Below, piece by piece: positions 15,959 to 24,247 of a DNA stretch of 64,000 bases (position 1 is its first letter; every line of letters begins with the position of its first letter). The stretch covers positions 1-64,000 of the forward strand of contig DATDMG010000349.1 in assembly GCA_036518955.1 (NCBI GenBank), read 5' to 3'. The notes below the pieces were generated by a model that saw nothing but the letters and a program-made list of their open reading frames with translations, did not search any database and was not told the DNA's origin. The stretch comes from DATDMG01 sp036518955 (lineage in GTDB: Bacteria > Actinomycetota > Actinomycetes > Actinomycetales > Kineosporiaceae). Made by a program: the position numbers and the translations under genes.

Positions 15959-17409
15959 GCCCTACCTTCCGCTCGCTGCGGAACGTCAACTACCGGCTCT
16001 GGGCGTCGGGCGCGATCGTGTCGAACGTCGGCACCTGGATGCAGCGCGTCGCCCAGGACTGGCTGGTGCTCGCCGTCCTCACCCCGAACTCCGGGGTGGC
16101 CCTCGGCGTCACGACCGGCCTGCAGTTCGCTCCGGTGCTGCTGCTCGCCCCCGTCGCGGGGGCGGCCGCGGACCGGTGGAACCGTCGGCGCCTGCTGATG
16201 GCCACCCAGGCATCCTCCGGCCTGCTCGCGCTCGTGCTCGGCCTGCTGGTCGTCACGCGAGAGGCCCAGTTGTGGCAGGTGTACCTGCTGGCCGGGTTGC
16301 TGGGCGTGGTCGCGGCGTTCGACGCGCCCGCGCGGCAGGCGTTCGTCACCGAGCTGGTCCCGGCCGAGGACCTGTCGAACGCCGTGGGCCTCAACAGCGC
16401 CTCGTTCCATGCCGGCCGCCTGATCGGCCCCGGGATCGCGGGCCTGCTCATCCACTGGTTCGGAACCGGGCCGGTGTTCCTCCTCAACGCGGCGAGTTTC
16501 GGCGCCGTCCTGCTCTCGTTGGCCCGGATGGACCCGGCCCGGTTGTGCCCGGTGGCGCGGACCGCGCGGCGGGGTGGGATCCGGGAAGGGCTGAGGTACG
16601 TCGGCGGGCGCCCGGATCTGATGCTGGTCATGTCGATCGTCGGCATGGTGGGCACGTTCGGCCTGAACTTCCAGCTCAGCACCGCGCTGATGGCGCGGCT
16701 GGTGTTCCACCGGGGCTCGGGCGAGTACGGGCTGCTCGGCTCGACGCTGGCCGTCGGGTCGCTCGCCGGGTCGCTGCTCGGAGCGCGCCGGGAGAACCCA
16801 CGGATCCAGCTCGTCGTGGGCGCGACCTTCGCCTTCGCCGTCCTCGCCTCGGTGGCTGCCGTGATGCCCGGCTACCCGCTGTTCGCGCTGGCGCTCATCC
16901 CGGTCGGGGTCTGCACCCAGACGCTGCTGACGGCCGCGAACTCCACCGTGCAACTCTCCACCGCACCAGAACTGCGGGGCCGCGTGATGGCGCTGTACAT
17001 GGCCGTCCTGATGGGCGGGACGCCGGTCGGCGCACCGCTGGTCGGCTGGATCGGCCAGACGTTCGGCGCTCGGTGGACGATCCTGCTCGGCGCGGCGGCC
17101 GCTGGGCTCACCGCCGTCCTCGCCTGGCTGTGGTTGGCCCGGCACCCCTCGCCCCCTGCCGCCGGGCAGCCCGGGCCGCAGCTCTCAGTGCAGCCAGGAG
17201 GCGTGGCCGAGCAGTTGGTAGCCGACGAAGGCGACGGTGTCCAGCAGGGTGTGCGCGACGACCAGCGGCATCACCCGGCCGCGGCGGCGGAACCACTCGC
17301 CGAAGGCGAGGCCCATCACGGCGTTGCCCAGGAAGGGCCCGAATCCCTGGTAGAGGTGGTAGCTGCCGCGCAGGACGGCGCTGATCCCGAGGGCGAGCCA
17401 GGTCGGTGA
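15955..17409 (+). CDS. MFS efflux transporter
   Basis: A 484-residue membrane protein, translationally coupled to marR. About 12 hydrophobic segments end near residue 405 (AGLTAVLAWLWLARHPSP). Motif-A-like sequence DRWNRRRLLM follows the second helix, and FDAPARQAFVTELVP is characteristic of the EntS/DHA1-like or tetracenomycin-type branch (NreB-like exporters). The last about 75 residues (from PPAAGQPGPQL) are hydrophilic, Glu/Gln/Ala-rich and lie antisense to the 3' end of the CPBP protease gene (225-bp overlap), so they are probably a run-on rather than a folded domain. Likely exports a toxic compound sensed by the MarR protein. Confidence 0.83.
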   Translation: MSPTFRSLRNVNYRLWASGAIVSNVGTWMQRVAQDWLVLAVLTPNSGVALGVTTGLQFAPVLLLAPVAGAAADRWNRRRLLMATQASSGLLALVLGLLVVTREAQLWQVYLLAGLLGVVAAFDAPARQAFVTELVPAEDLSNAVGLNSASFHAGRLIGPGIAGLLIHWFGTGPVFLLNAASFGAVLLSLARMDPARLCPVARTARRGGIREGLRYVGGRPDLMLVMSIVGMVGTFGLNFQLSTALMARLVFHRGSGEYGLLGSTLAVGSLAGSLLGARRENPRIQLVVGATFAFAVLASVAAVMPGYPLFALALIPVGVCTQTLLTAANSTVQLSTAPELRGRVMALYMAVLMGGTPVGAPLVGWIGQTFGARWTILLGAAAAGLTAVLAWLWLARHPSPPAAGQPGPQLSVQPGGVAEQLVADEGDGVQQGVRDDQRHHPAAAAEPLAEGEAHHGVAQEGPESLVEVVAAAQDGADPEGEPGR

Positions 17410-17994
17410 GCCGAGCTCGCGCAGTCGGGTGATCAGGTAGCCGACGACCACCACCTCCTCCACCAGTGCGTTCTTCACGGCCTGCAGGATGAGCACCGGC
17501 ACGGTCCACCAGTAGGCGTTGAACGCCGCCGGGACGATCTGTGCTGTGACACCCAACTGCCGCCCGACCACGTACAGGCCGACGCCGGGCACCCCGATGA
17601 CGGCGGCCAGGGCGGCCCCGGTGGCCAGGTCGGCCAACGGCTGCCGACCGTCCAGACCGATCCGCTGTCTCGCCCGCCGCCCCGGTTCGGCGAGCAGGAA
17701 GAGCACCAGCGCGACCGGGACCAGGGTGAACGCGATCCCGGCGAGCTGGTAGGTGAGGTCCAGGTACGGCCGCGGCGAGATGGGTGCGTTGAGCGTGGCC
17801 TGCTGCCGGGCGAGCGGCGGTCCCGCGGTGAGCCTGGCGATCAGATTGATCGCCGCGTAGACCGCGGACGCCCCGAGCGACAGGCCGAGCACGATCAGGA
17901 TCTCGGAGATGGTCCGATTCCGGTCAGGCCCGGACGCTGGGTGCCCGCCTCTCGGCGGGGTGGTCTCGCGGGTGGTCCCGGGCTCGGCGGTCAC
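17185..17994 (-). CDS. CPBP (CAAX) family intramembrane metalloprotease
   Basis: A 269-residue multi-spanning protein. The family motifs are NALVEEVVVVGYLITRL (glutamate pair), RGSYHLYQG (second metal histidine) and LVVAHTLLDT (third motif). The usual EExxxR arginine is replaced by valine, a variant I believe is common among actinobacterial members. Between them are hydrophobic helices. CPBP proteins cleave membrane substrates or handle prenylated or bacteriocin peptides; the substrate here is unknown. The GTG start at 17994 has only a weak upstream purine stretch. It is convergent with and overlaps the 3' end of the MFS gene by 225 bp and is divergent from the agmatine deiminase gene. Confidence 0.82.
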   Translation of the reverse strand: MTAEPGTTRETTPPRGGHPASGPDRNRTISEILIVLGLSLGASAVYAAINLIARLTAGPPLARQQATLNAPISPRPYLDLTYQLAGIAFTLVPVALVLFLLAEPGRRARQRIGLDGRQPLADLATGAALAAVIGVPGVGLYVVGRQLGVTAQIVPAAFNAYWWTVPVLILQAVKNALVEEVVVVGYLITRLRELGSPTWLALGISAVLRGSYHLYQGFGPFLGNAVMGLAFGEWFRRRGRVMPLVVAHTLLDTVAFVGYQLLGHASWLH

Positions 17995-18113
17995 GACGTC
18001 ATCTTCACCCTGTCGGCCGCCCGGCGCCCACCGCCCTGGGGGGCTCGGCCGGTGCCGTGCGGCGCCTTGCTAGCCTGCTCGTCCCACTGACGCGCGCCGG
18101 ACCGGGGGTGATC

Positions 18114-19208
18114 ATGCCGGTAGTACTCTCGGGGACCCCAGCCGACGACGGCTTCTGGATGCCGGCCGAGTGGGAGCAGCACGACGGCTGCTACCTGGTG
18201 TGGCCGGAGCGTCCGGACAACTGGCGCGGCGGCGGCAAGCCGGCACAGGCGACGTGGGTCCGGCTGGTCGAGGCGATCGCCACGGGTGAGCGGGTGACGG
18301 TGCTCGCCTCGTCCCGGCAGTGGCGCAACGCGCGCCACCGGCTGCCGGCCGCCGTCCGGGTGGTGGAGGCCACCACGGACGACGCGTGGGTCCGGGACAG
18401 CGGGCCGACCTTCGTCGTCGACGGTGCCGGGCGCCGGCGTGCCGTGGACTGGGCGTTCAACGCCTGGGGCGGGCTGCGCGGAGGCCTCTTCTTCCCCTGG
18501 GACAGTGACGACGTCCTCGGTCACAAGATGGCGGAACTCGAGGGGGCGGACTGCTACCAGCCGCCGCTGGTGATGGAGGGCGGTTCCTTCGACGCGGACG
18601 GCGAGGGCACCCTGTTGGTGACCGAGGAGTGCCTGCTCAACCCCAACCGCAACCCTGACCTCGACCGGGACCGGATCGAAGGCTACCTGCGCAGCCACCT
18701 GGGCGTGTCCCAGGTGGTCTGGCTGCCGCGCGGCGTCCACCTCGACGAGACGGACGGGCACGTCGACAACTTCGCCCGGTTCGTCGCGCCCGGCGTCGTG
18801 GTGCTCACCTGGACCGACGACAGGTCCGATCCGCAGTACGAGCGGTCCGCCGAGGCGTTGGAGATCCTCCGCGACACCACCGATGCGCGGGGTCGCCGGT
18901 TGCGGGTCGTGCCGCTGCACCAGCCCGGGCCGCTGCACGCGACCGCGGCGGAGGTCGCGGATCTGGACGTCGTCCGGGAGTCGCGGCCCCGGACGGCGGG
19001 GGAGCGGCTGGCCGGGTCCTACGTCAACTGCTACCTCGGCAACGGGATCGTCGTCGTCCCGGTCTTCGACGATCCGCACGATGCCGCCGCCCTGCAGGCC
19101 TACGCCGACCTGCTGCCGGGACGTCGGGTGATCCCGGTGCCGGGTCGGGAGATCCTCCTGGGCGGCGGCAACGTGCACTGCGTGACGCAGCAGGTGCCGT
19201 CCCCCTGA
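18114..19208 (+). CDS. aguA: Agmatine deiminase
   Basis: A 364-residue guanidino-group hydrolase that converts agmatine to N-carbamoylputrescine and ammonia in polyamine or arginine catabolism. The N-terminus DGFWMPAEWEQHDGCYLVWP, the middle motif DETDGHVDNFARF (catalytic His) and the C-terminal GGGNVHCVTQQ with nucleophile Cys356 are diagnostic of the peptidyl-arginine-deiminase-like family. The ATG at 18114 is chosen because GGGGG lies about six bases upstream and it matches family N-termini. No N-carbamoylputrescine amidase is adjacent, so the next step must be encoded elsewhere. A TAGCCT box at 18071-18076 may be the -10. Confidence 0.9.
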   Translation: MPVVLSGTPADDGFWMPAEWEQHDGCYLVWPERPDNWRGGGKPAQATWVRLVEAIATGERVTVLASSRQWRNARHRLPAAVRVVEATTDDAWVRDSGPTFVVDGAGRRRAVDWAFNAWGGLRGGLFFPWDSDDVLGHKMAELEGADCYQPPLVMEGGSFDADGEGTLLVTEECLLNPNRNPDLDRDRIEGYLRSHLGVSQVVWLPRGVHLDETDGHVDNFARFVAPGVVVLTWTDDRSDPQYERSAEALEILRDTTDARGRRLRVVPLHQPGPLHATAAEVADLDVVRESRPRTAGERLAGSYVNCYLGNGIVVVPVFDDPHDAAALQAYADLLPGRRVIPVPGREILLGGGNVHCVTQQVPSP

Positions 19209-19412
19209 CGCCGTCGCCGCGGCGGAGCTGACCCCCATTCAGGGGGTTGGTGTGGTGCACGCGAAGGCTTTGCCAGGGCTCCGATCGCCACCCTCGCCAC
19301 GGAAAGTGTGCAGCGTGCAACACTAGGCATCACGGCGGAGAGTGCATCGATGGATGCGATCCGTGACAATAGCCCTAAGCAACTGTTGAATCACGACACG
19401 TAACTTCAGGGC

Positions 19413-19418
19413 TATCGT
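19413..19418 (+). promoter_or_regulatory. Leaderless -10 element for the second MarR gene
   Basis: TATCGT fits TANNNT and is followed by six bases and then the ATG at 19425; no Shine-Dalgarno is present. This spacing predicts transcription starting on the A of the start codon. A good -35 is not evident (TTGAAT at 19386 is 21 bases away). Confidence 0.5.
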
Positions 19419-19424
19419 TCGTAT

Positions 19425-20000
19425 ATGCAGAGTCGCCAACCAGGCGTAACTCACGCCGATACTGCGCTGGCCGACGACCTTGAGGTGGCGCGCACGACCA
19501 TTGACGATCTCGCCGTGAGCACCGTCGACTGTGCCCCGGTGTCGCCGGACGCGGATCTCGTCGAGACGGCGATGAGTGCCTCCCGAGCCCTGCTGGGGAT
19601 CGTCGTGCGGTCGCTGGCGCCCGTCCTCGAGGAGATCACGCCCGGGCAACTGCGGGCGCTGGTGATCCTCGGTTCCCAGGGTGCGCAGCGAGCCGGTGTG
19701 CTCGCTTCGATGCTCGGCGTCCATCCGTCGACCTTCACCCGTACCGTCGACCGGCTCGCGGCCGGTGGCTGGGTGACCCGGTCGGAGAATCCGGACAGCC
19801 GCCGCGAGGTGTTGGTCGAGCTCACCGCTCGTGGTGAACGTGCCGTCGCCGCGGTGACGCGCGGCCGGCGCCGTGAACTGGCCCAGGTGCTCGCCTCGCT
19901 GTCCCCCGCGGACCAGCGGCGTGTCGTCGACGGTCTCGAGATCTTCGCGCAGGCCTGCGGCGAGCCGTCGCTGACCGAACTCGCCCGGCTCGGCGGCTGA
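19425..20000 (+). CDS. MarR family transcriptional regulator
   Basis: A 191-residue regulator with a long N-terminal extension (about 45 residues) before the MarR core: TPGQLRALVILGSQGAQRAG, recognition-helix region MLGVHPSTFTRTVDRLAAGG and wing ENPDSRREVLVELTARG. It precedes the cytosine deaminase gene by 146 bases on the same strand but is not clearly co-transcribed with it. The gap 19209-19424 is less GC-rich than its surroundings and holds the promoter. Its target genes and ligand cannot be told from sequence. Confidence 0.85.
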   Translation: MQSRQPGVTHADTALADDLEVARTTIDDLAVSTVDCAPVSPDADLVETAMSASRALLGIVVRSLAPVLEEITPGQLRALVILGSQGAQRAGVLASMLGVHPSTFTRTVDRLAAGGWVTRSENPDSRREVLVELTARGERAVAAVTRGRRRELAQVLASLSPADQRRVVDGLEIFAQACGEPSLTELARLGG

Positions 20001-20146
20001 GGTCCCGCACGGGGGGCCGATGTCCGCGCGGGGGGCGCGCGGCCGGCGGGCGGGGATCATGGGTGCGGTGATCGCGAAGCGCTGCTCGCACCGGCTGGTG
20101 GGGTGTCGATCGGCTCGACGCGCTCGGCGGACCCGAGGAGGCCCGC

Positions 20147-21442
20147 ATGGATCTGGTGCTGCGCAACGCCCGGCTGCTCGGCTCGGACCGGCCCACGGAC
20201 CTCGGGATCGACGGGGGCCGGATCGTCCCGGTCGTCGACGGTCCGGGCGAGTCGTCGGCCCTGGCGTCGGCCGAGCACGTCATCGACCTCGACGGGCGCC
20301 TGGTCACCCCGCCGCTGGTCGAGCCGCACGTCCACCTGGACGCCGTCCTGACGGTCGGCCAGCCCCGGGAGAACGAGTCAGGCTCCCTGTTCGAGGGGAT
20401 CGCCGTGTGGGCGGAGCGGGTCAAGACGCTGAGTGTCGAGGACGTCACGGCGCGTGCCCGCGAGGTGCTGCTGTGGCAGCTGGCGTGCGGCGTCCAGGCG
20501 GTGCGCAGCCACGTCGACGTCTGCGACCCGCAACTGCGTGCCCTGCAGGCCCTCACCGCGTTGCGGGAAGACCTGAAGGACCTGATCGACCTGCAGCTCG
20601 TCGCCTTCCCGCAGCAGGGGATCTACGGGTTCCCCGGTGGCGCGGAGCTGATGCGGCGGGCCGTCGAGGAGGGTGCGGACGTCGTCGGTGGCATCCCGCA
20701 CTACGAGCTCACCCGGGAGGACGGGGTGGCCTCGGTGCAGTTCGCGTTCGACCTCGCCGAGGAGTTCGGGCTGCGGATCGACATCCATTGCGACGAGACG
20801 GATGACGACCACGCCCGGTTCGTGGAGGTGATGGCCGCCGAGACGATCAAGCGCGGGATGGCCGGCCGGGTGAGCGCCAGCCATACCACCGCGATGCACT
20901 CCTACAACAACGCCTACGCCAGCCGGCTCATCACCAACATCGCCCGGGCCGGGATGCACATGATCACGAATCCGTTGGACAACGCCGTCCTCCAGGGCCG
21001 GTTCGACCCCGGCCCGGTGCGACGGGGTCACACCCGGGTGAAGCAGTTGCTGGCGGCCGGGGTCAACGTGGCGATCGGGCACGACTCGGTGATGGACCCC
21101 TGGTACCCGCTGGGCTACGGCGACCCGCTGCAGGCCGCGTTCGTGCTCGCCCACCTCGGCCACCTGAGCGGCGCCCGTGAGCTGCCCTACCTGCTGGAGA
21201 TGGTGACCACCAACCCGGCCCGGGCGCTCGGGGTCGACGGCGGCGGCGTCCGCATCGGCGGCCCTGCGGACCTCGTGGTGTTCGACGCCCCCACCCCTCA
21301 GGACGCGCTTCGCAAGATCACCCCGCGCTACCTGGTGCTGCGGGGCGGCCGGATCGTGGCCCGCACCGAGCCGGCCCGGACGACGGTCACGATCGGCAGC
21401 ACCACCCGTGAGGTGACCTTCCTCCGCCCGCTCCAGGGGTGA
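20147..21442 (+). CDS. codA: Cytosine deaminase
   Basis: A 431-residue amidohydrolase that deaminates cytosine to uracil for pyrimidine salvage. Metal and substrate motifs: VEPHVHLDAVLT (HxH), RIDIHCDETDDDHARF, SASHTTAMHSYNN and the catalytic-Asp segment AIGHDSVMDPWYPLGYGDP, which is the CodA signature. The start is supported by GAGGAGG six bases upstream. No CodB permease is adjacent, but an NCS1-family permease of the cytosine/purine type is encoded 34 kb away at 55171. The protein could also act on related ring amines such as isoguanine. Confidence 0.88.
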   Translation: MDLVLRNARLLGSDRPTDLGIDGGRIVPVVDGPGESSALASAEHVIDLDGRLVTPPLVEPHVHLDAVLTVGQPRENESGSLFEGIAVWAERVKTLSVEDVTARAREVLLWQLACGVQAVRSHVDVCDPQLRALQALTALREDLKDLIDLQLVAFPQQGIYGFPGGAELMRRAVEEGADVVGGIPHYELTREDGVASVQFAFDLAEEFGLRIDIHCDETDDDHARFVEVMAAETIKRGMAGRVSASHTTAMHSYNNAYASRLITNIARAGMHMITNPLDNAVLQGRFDPGPVRRGHTRVKQLLAAGVNVAIGHDSVMDPWYPLGYGDPLQAAFVLAHLGHLSGARELPYLLEMVTTNPARALGVDGGGVRIGGPADLVVFDAPTPQDALRKITPRYLVLRGGRIVARTEPARTTVTIGSTTREVTFLRPLQG

Positions 21443-21482
21443 TCACGCGGTTACCTCCCGGTAGGTCGACCGCCCCCGGGCG

Positions 21483-22079
21483 TCACCCCACGCGGAGGCC
21501 CGCCTCGGCCGCCAGCCGGGCGCCCCACGCCTCGGCCCGCTCCCGCTCCCCGGCCCGGAGCGGTCCGTGCAGGTCCTCGACGACGAAGCCCTCCGGCCGG
21601 TCGATCAGCCGGAAGCCGTGGCGGCGCAGCAGGTGGGCGATCCGGCGGGCGGCGCTACCGGCCATCGGCCGGTCGAGGCGGGTGTCGAACGCAGCCGCCG
21701 GCGGCGCCCCGCCCGTCCCCGCGGCACCGGCACGCAGCTCGGGGTCGCCCTCGCCCGGCTGCCCCAGCTGCGCGAACCACTCCCGCAACCCCGGCCCGGT
21801 CGCCCACGGCTCGAGCCGGATCGGCCCGCCCGCCCGGCGGTCCTGGCGCAGCACGCCGTCGACCCACAACCGCCTGGTGCGCTCCGCGGGCAGGCCGAGG
21901 AAGTGCGTCGGGCCACCCGCCACGACCAGGTCGGCGTCCGCGGGCTCGGCCAGGATCCGGGCCGCGGGCACGCACCGCACGCACGCCCGCGGGGCGGCGT
22001 CCCGGACGCCGGCTGCCACCGCCTCGGCCACCTGGCGGGTGTTGCCCATCACGCTCTCGTACACCACCAGGACGCGCAT
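21483..22079 (-). CDS. Flavodoxin-like protein
   Basis: About 198 residues. The N-terminus MRVLVVYESVMGNTRQVAEA is the FMN phosphate-binding loop of flavodoxins, followed by ADLVVAGGPTHFLGLP, the second flavin-contact loop. The rest (GPGLREWFAQL, AGSAARRIAHLLRRHGFRLI) fits flavodoxin-domain proteins of actinobacteria whose role is unknown. The ATG at 22079 is preferred, with GAGG seven to eight bases upstream; in-frame ATGs at 22085 and farther are alternatives. It is divergent from the threonine dehydratase gene and 40 bases from the end of codA. Confidence 0.75.
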   Translation of the reverse strand: MRVLVVYESVMGNTRQVAEAVAAGVRDAAPRACVRCVPAARILAEPADADLVVAGGPTHFLGLPAERTRRLWVDGVLRQDRRAGGPIRLEPWATGPGLREWFAQLGQPGEGDPELRAGAAGTGGAPPAAAFDTRLDRPMAGSAARRIAHLLRRHGFRLIDRPEGFVVEDLHGPLRAGERERAEAWGARLAAEAGLRVG

Positions 22080-22233
22080 GGTCATCACCTCACGATCCAT
22101 CATCACGGTGCCGTCCGGGCCCCCACGCGGGTGCCGGGCCAGGCTCGTCGCCGAACCGATTCGAGAGCGCGCCGAGCGGCACCGGAGGTCGTGCGGCCCG
22201 GCGGGCGCCGCCACCGCGGCCCCGGCCCGGCAC

Positions 22234-22239
22234 TACGCT
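22234..22239 (+). promoter_or_regulatory. Leaderless -10 element for ilvA
   Basis: TACGCT fits TANNNT and is seven bases upstream of the ATG at 22247; no ribosome-binding site is seen between. A leaderless or nearly leaderless transcript is likely. Confidence 0.45.
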
Positions 22240-22246
22240 CGAGCTC

Positions 22247-23560
22247 ATGTCCGATCACGACCCGGCCCGCCCGGCCCGCCCGGGCCGCCCGGCCACCCGG
22301 ACGGCCGCCGCCCGCCCGATGGTCGCCGCGGCGGACGTCGACGAGGCGGCCCGGCAGCTGGCCGGCGTCGTCGCCACGACGCCGCTGCAGCGCAACGAGC
22401 GGCTGAGCGTTCGGGTGGGCGCCCAGGTGCACCTCAAGCGCGAGGACCTCCAGGTGGTCCGGTCGTACAAGCTCCGGGGCGCCTACCACCTGATCTCCAC
22501 CGAGCTGCCCGGTGCGCGGGCGGCCGGGGTGGTCTGCGCCAGCGCCGGGAACCACGCCCAGGGCGTCGCCTGGGCCGCCCGTGCCTACGGCCTGGACGCG
22601 CGGGTGTACCTGCCCGCGGCCACCCCCCGGCAGAAGCGGGACCGGATCCTCGCCCTGGGCGGCGACCGCGTGCGGATCGTGATGACGGGCCGCAGCTACG
22701 ACGAGGCCTTCGACGAGGCGGTCAAGGACGCCGAGGGCACCGGCGCCGTCCTGGTGCCCGCCTTCGACGACCCGCGGACGGTGGCCGGCCAGGGCACCGT
22801 CGCCCGGGAGGTCGTGGAGCAGCTCGGCCGGGCCCCGGACGTGCTGGTGGTCCCGGTCGGCGGCGGCGGGCTGCTCGCCGGGTGCGCGACCTACCTCGCC
22901 GAGCGGCATCCGGGCACCCGGGTGGTCGGCGTCGAGCCCGCCGGCGCCGCCTGCATGGCCGCGGCGCTCGCCGCCGGCCGCCCGGTCGCGCTGGACCGGC
23001 TGGACGGGTTCGTGGACGGCGCCGCCGTCCGGACGGCGGGGTCGGTCACCTTCCCGATCGTGCGGGACCGCGCCAGCGCCGTGGTGAGCGTCGACGAGGG
23101 CAGGATCTGTTCGGAGATGCTGGCGCTGTACCAGTCGGACGGCGTGATCGCCGAGCCCGCCGGTGCACTGGCCACGGCCTCCCTCGGGCACCCCGTGCTG
23201 GTCAAGCCGGGGAGCACGGTGGTCTGCGTGCTGTCCGGCGGGAACAACGACGTCAGCCGCTACGCGGAGATCATCGAGCGGTCGCTCGTCTACGAGGGGT
23301 TGAAGCACTACTTCCTGGTGGAGTTCGCGCAGGAGCCGGGGGCGCTGCGCCGGTTCCTCGACCAGGTCCTGGGCCCGGACGACGACATCACGCTCTTCGA
23401 GTACGTCAAGCGCAACAACCGGGAGACCGGGCCGGCACTCGTCGGCGTCGAGCTGGCCCGGGTGGCCGACCTCGAACCGCTGCTCGAACGGATGGCCGCG
23501 TCCCCGATGTCGTGCAGCCGGATCGAACCGGGCGACCCGCTGTTCCGGTTCCTGCTCTGA
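22247..23560 (+). CDS. ilvA: Threonine dehydratase (threonine ammonia-lyase)
   Basis: A 437-residue PLP enzyme that converts threonine to 2-oxobutyrate, the first step of isoleucine synthesis. The PLP lysine is Lys75 in VVRSYKLRGAY; the Asn loop SAGNHAQGVAW and glycine-rich phosphate loop VPVGGGGLLAG are intact. The C-terminal about 90 residues (LKHYFLVEFAQEPGALRRFL ... EPGDPLFRFLL) form a single ACT-like regulatory domain, as in the Bacillus/Corynebacterium type and unlike the two-domain E. coli enzyme, so isoleucine feedback is likely. The Pro/Arg-rich first 20 residues are probably disordered. It is a single gene, convergent with the GbsR-like regulator. Confidence 0.9.
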   Translation: MSDHDPARPARPGRPATRTAAARPMVAAADVDEAARQLAGVVATTPLQRNERLSVRVGAQVHLKREDLQVVRSYKLRGAYHLISTELPGARAAGVVCASAGNHAQGVAWAARAYGLDARVYLPAATPRQKRDRILALGGDRVRIVMTGRSYDEAFDEAVKDAEGTGAVLVPAFDDPRTVAGQGTVAREVVEQLGRAPDVLVVPVGGGGLLAGCATYLAERHPGTRVVGVEPAGAACMAAALAAGRPVALDRLDGFVDGAAVRTAGSVTFPIVRDRASAVVSVDEGRICSEMLALYQSDGVIAEPAGALATASLGHPVLVKPGSTVVCVLSGGNNDVSRYAEIIERSLVYEGLKHYFLVEFAQEPGALRRFLDQVLGPDDDITLFEYVKRNNRETGPALVGVELARVADLEPLLERMAASPMSCSRIEPGDPLFRFLL

Positions 23561-23668
23561 TCGCTGACGACCAGGCCCAGCGCCTCGGGCGCGGCGCCGC
23601 TCGCTGGAGGGCGCGGCACGCCTCGACGACGTCCCAGCGGGCCTGCCGGAGCAGCCCGGAGAACCACC

Positions 23669-24202
23669 TCAGGACGCCGTCGACGGCAGCCGGCGGCTGT
23701 CGGCCCAGCGCTGACGCAGCAGCGCCATCTCCTCCTTGAGGAAGGCGAAGAACTCCAGCGTCTCGCTCAGCCGCCCACCGGCGCCGGTGTGCTCCCCGAC
23801 GATCTCCAACCCTGCGCCCAGCTGCTCGATCCAGCGATCCAGCAGCGTGTCACGGCTGATGACGGCCTGGTACCAGACGTCGTGCTCCACCACGTACTGG
23901 TCCCGGCGGCTGCCCGGCTCCCGGGTGCGGCGGACCAGGTGGACGGTGTCCAGGTACTGGATCGCGCCCGAGATCGCGGCCGGGCTGACGCCCAACTGCT
24001 CCGACAGCTCCGCCGAGGTGAGCCTGCCCTGCTCGGTGACGAGCAGGCAGCTGAAGACCCGTGCCGGCATCCGGGGCACCCCGGCGGCCACCAGGGTCGA
24101 GGCGAAGTCCTCGATGAACTGCCGCAGCGGAGCGCTCCCCGCCCCGGAGCCCTCGGCGGTGCCGCCCTTCGTGCCGGTGCCACTCAATCGATCATCACCC
24201 AT
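23669..24202 (-). CDS. GbsR/MarR family transcriptional regulator
   Basis: A 177-residue winged-helix regulator: PRMPARVFSCLLVTEQGRLT, TSAELSEQLGVSPAAISGAI (helix-turn-helix), then QYLDTVHLVRRTREPGSRR (wing) and a C-terminal helical dimerisation region. It is divergent from an ABC exporter operon only 45 bases away, and a palindrome sits in that operon's promoter, so it is the likely repressor of the exporter. The start at 24202 has no good ribosome-binding site. Confidence 0.85.
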   Translation of the reverse strand: MGDDRLSGTGTKGGTAEGSGAGSAPLRQFIEDFASTLVAAGVPRMPARVFSCLLVTEQGRLTSAELSEQLGVSPAAISGAIQYLDTVHLVRRTREPGSRRDQYVVEHDVWYQAVISRDTLLDRWIEQLGAGLEIVGEHTGAGGRLSETLEFFAFLKEEMALLRQRWADSRRLPSTAS

Positions 24203-24210
24203 CTTGAATC

Positions 24211-24239
24211 TTCATATCTTTCTGAAAGAAGCGTAGCAT
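24211..24239 (+). promoter_or_regulatory. ABC-exporter promoter with operator in the spacer
   Basis: TTCATA (24211-24216) and TAGCAT (24234-24239) are a -35/-10 pair with a 17-bp spacer. The spacer contains TCTTTCTGAAAGA (24217-24229), a perfect inverted repeat around a central base; CTGAAAG recurs at 24240-24246. The region is locally AT-rich and lies between the divergent GbsR-like regulator and the ABC ATPase. Confidence 0.65.
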
Positions 24240-24247
24240 CTGAAAGC

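Noticed and set aside
17185..17409. Separate extra domain at the MFS C-terminus
   Set aside because: It is hydrophilic and antisense to conserved CPBP motifs (HTLLDT), so it is treated as a run-on frame.
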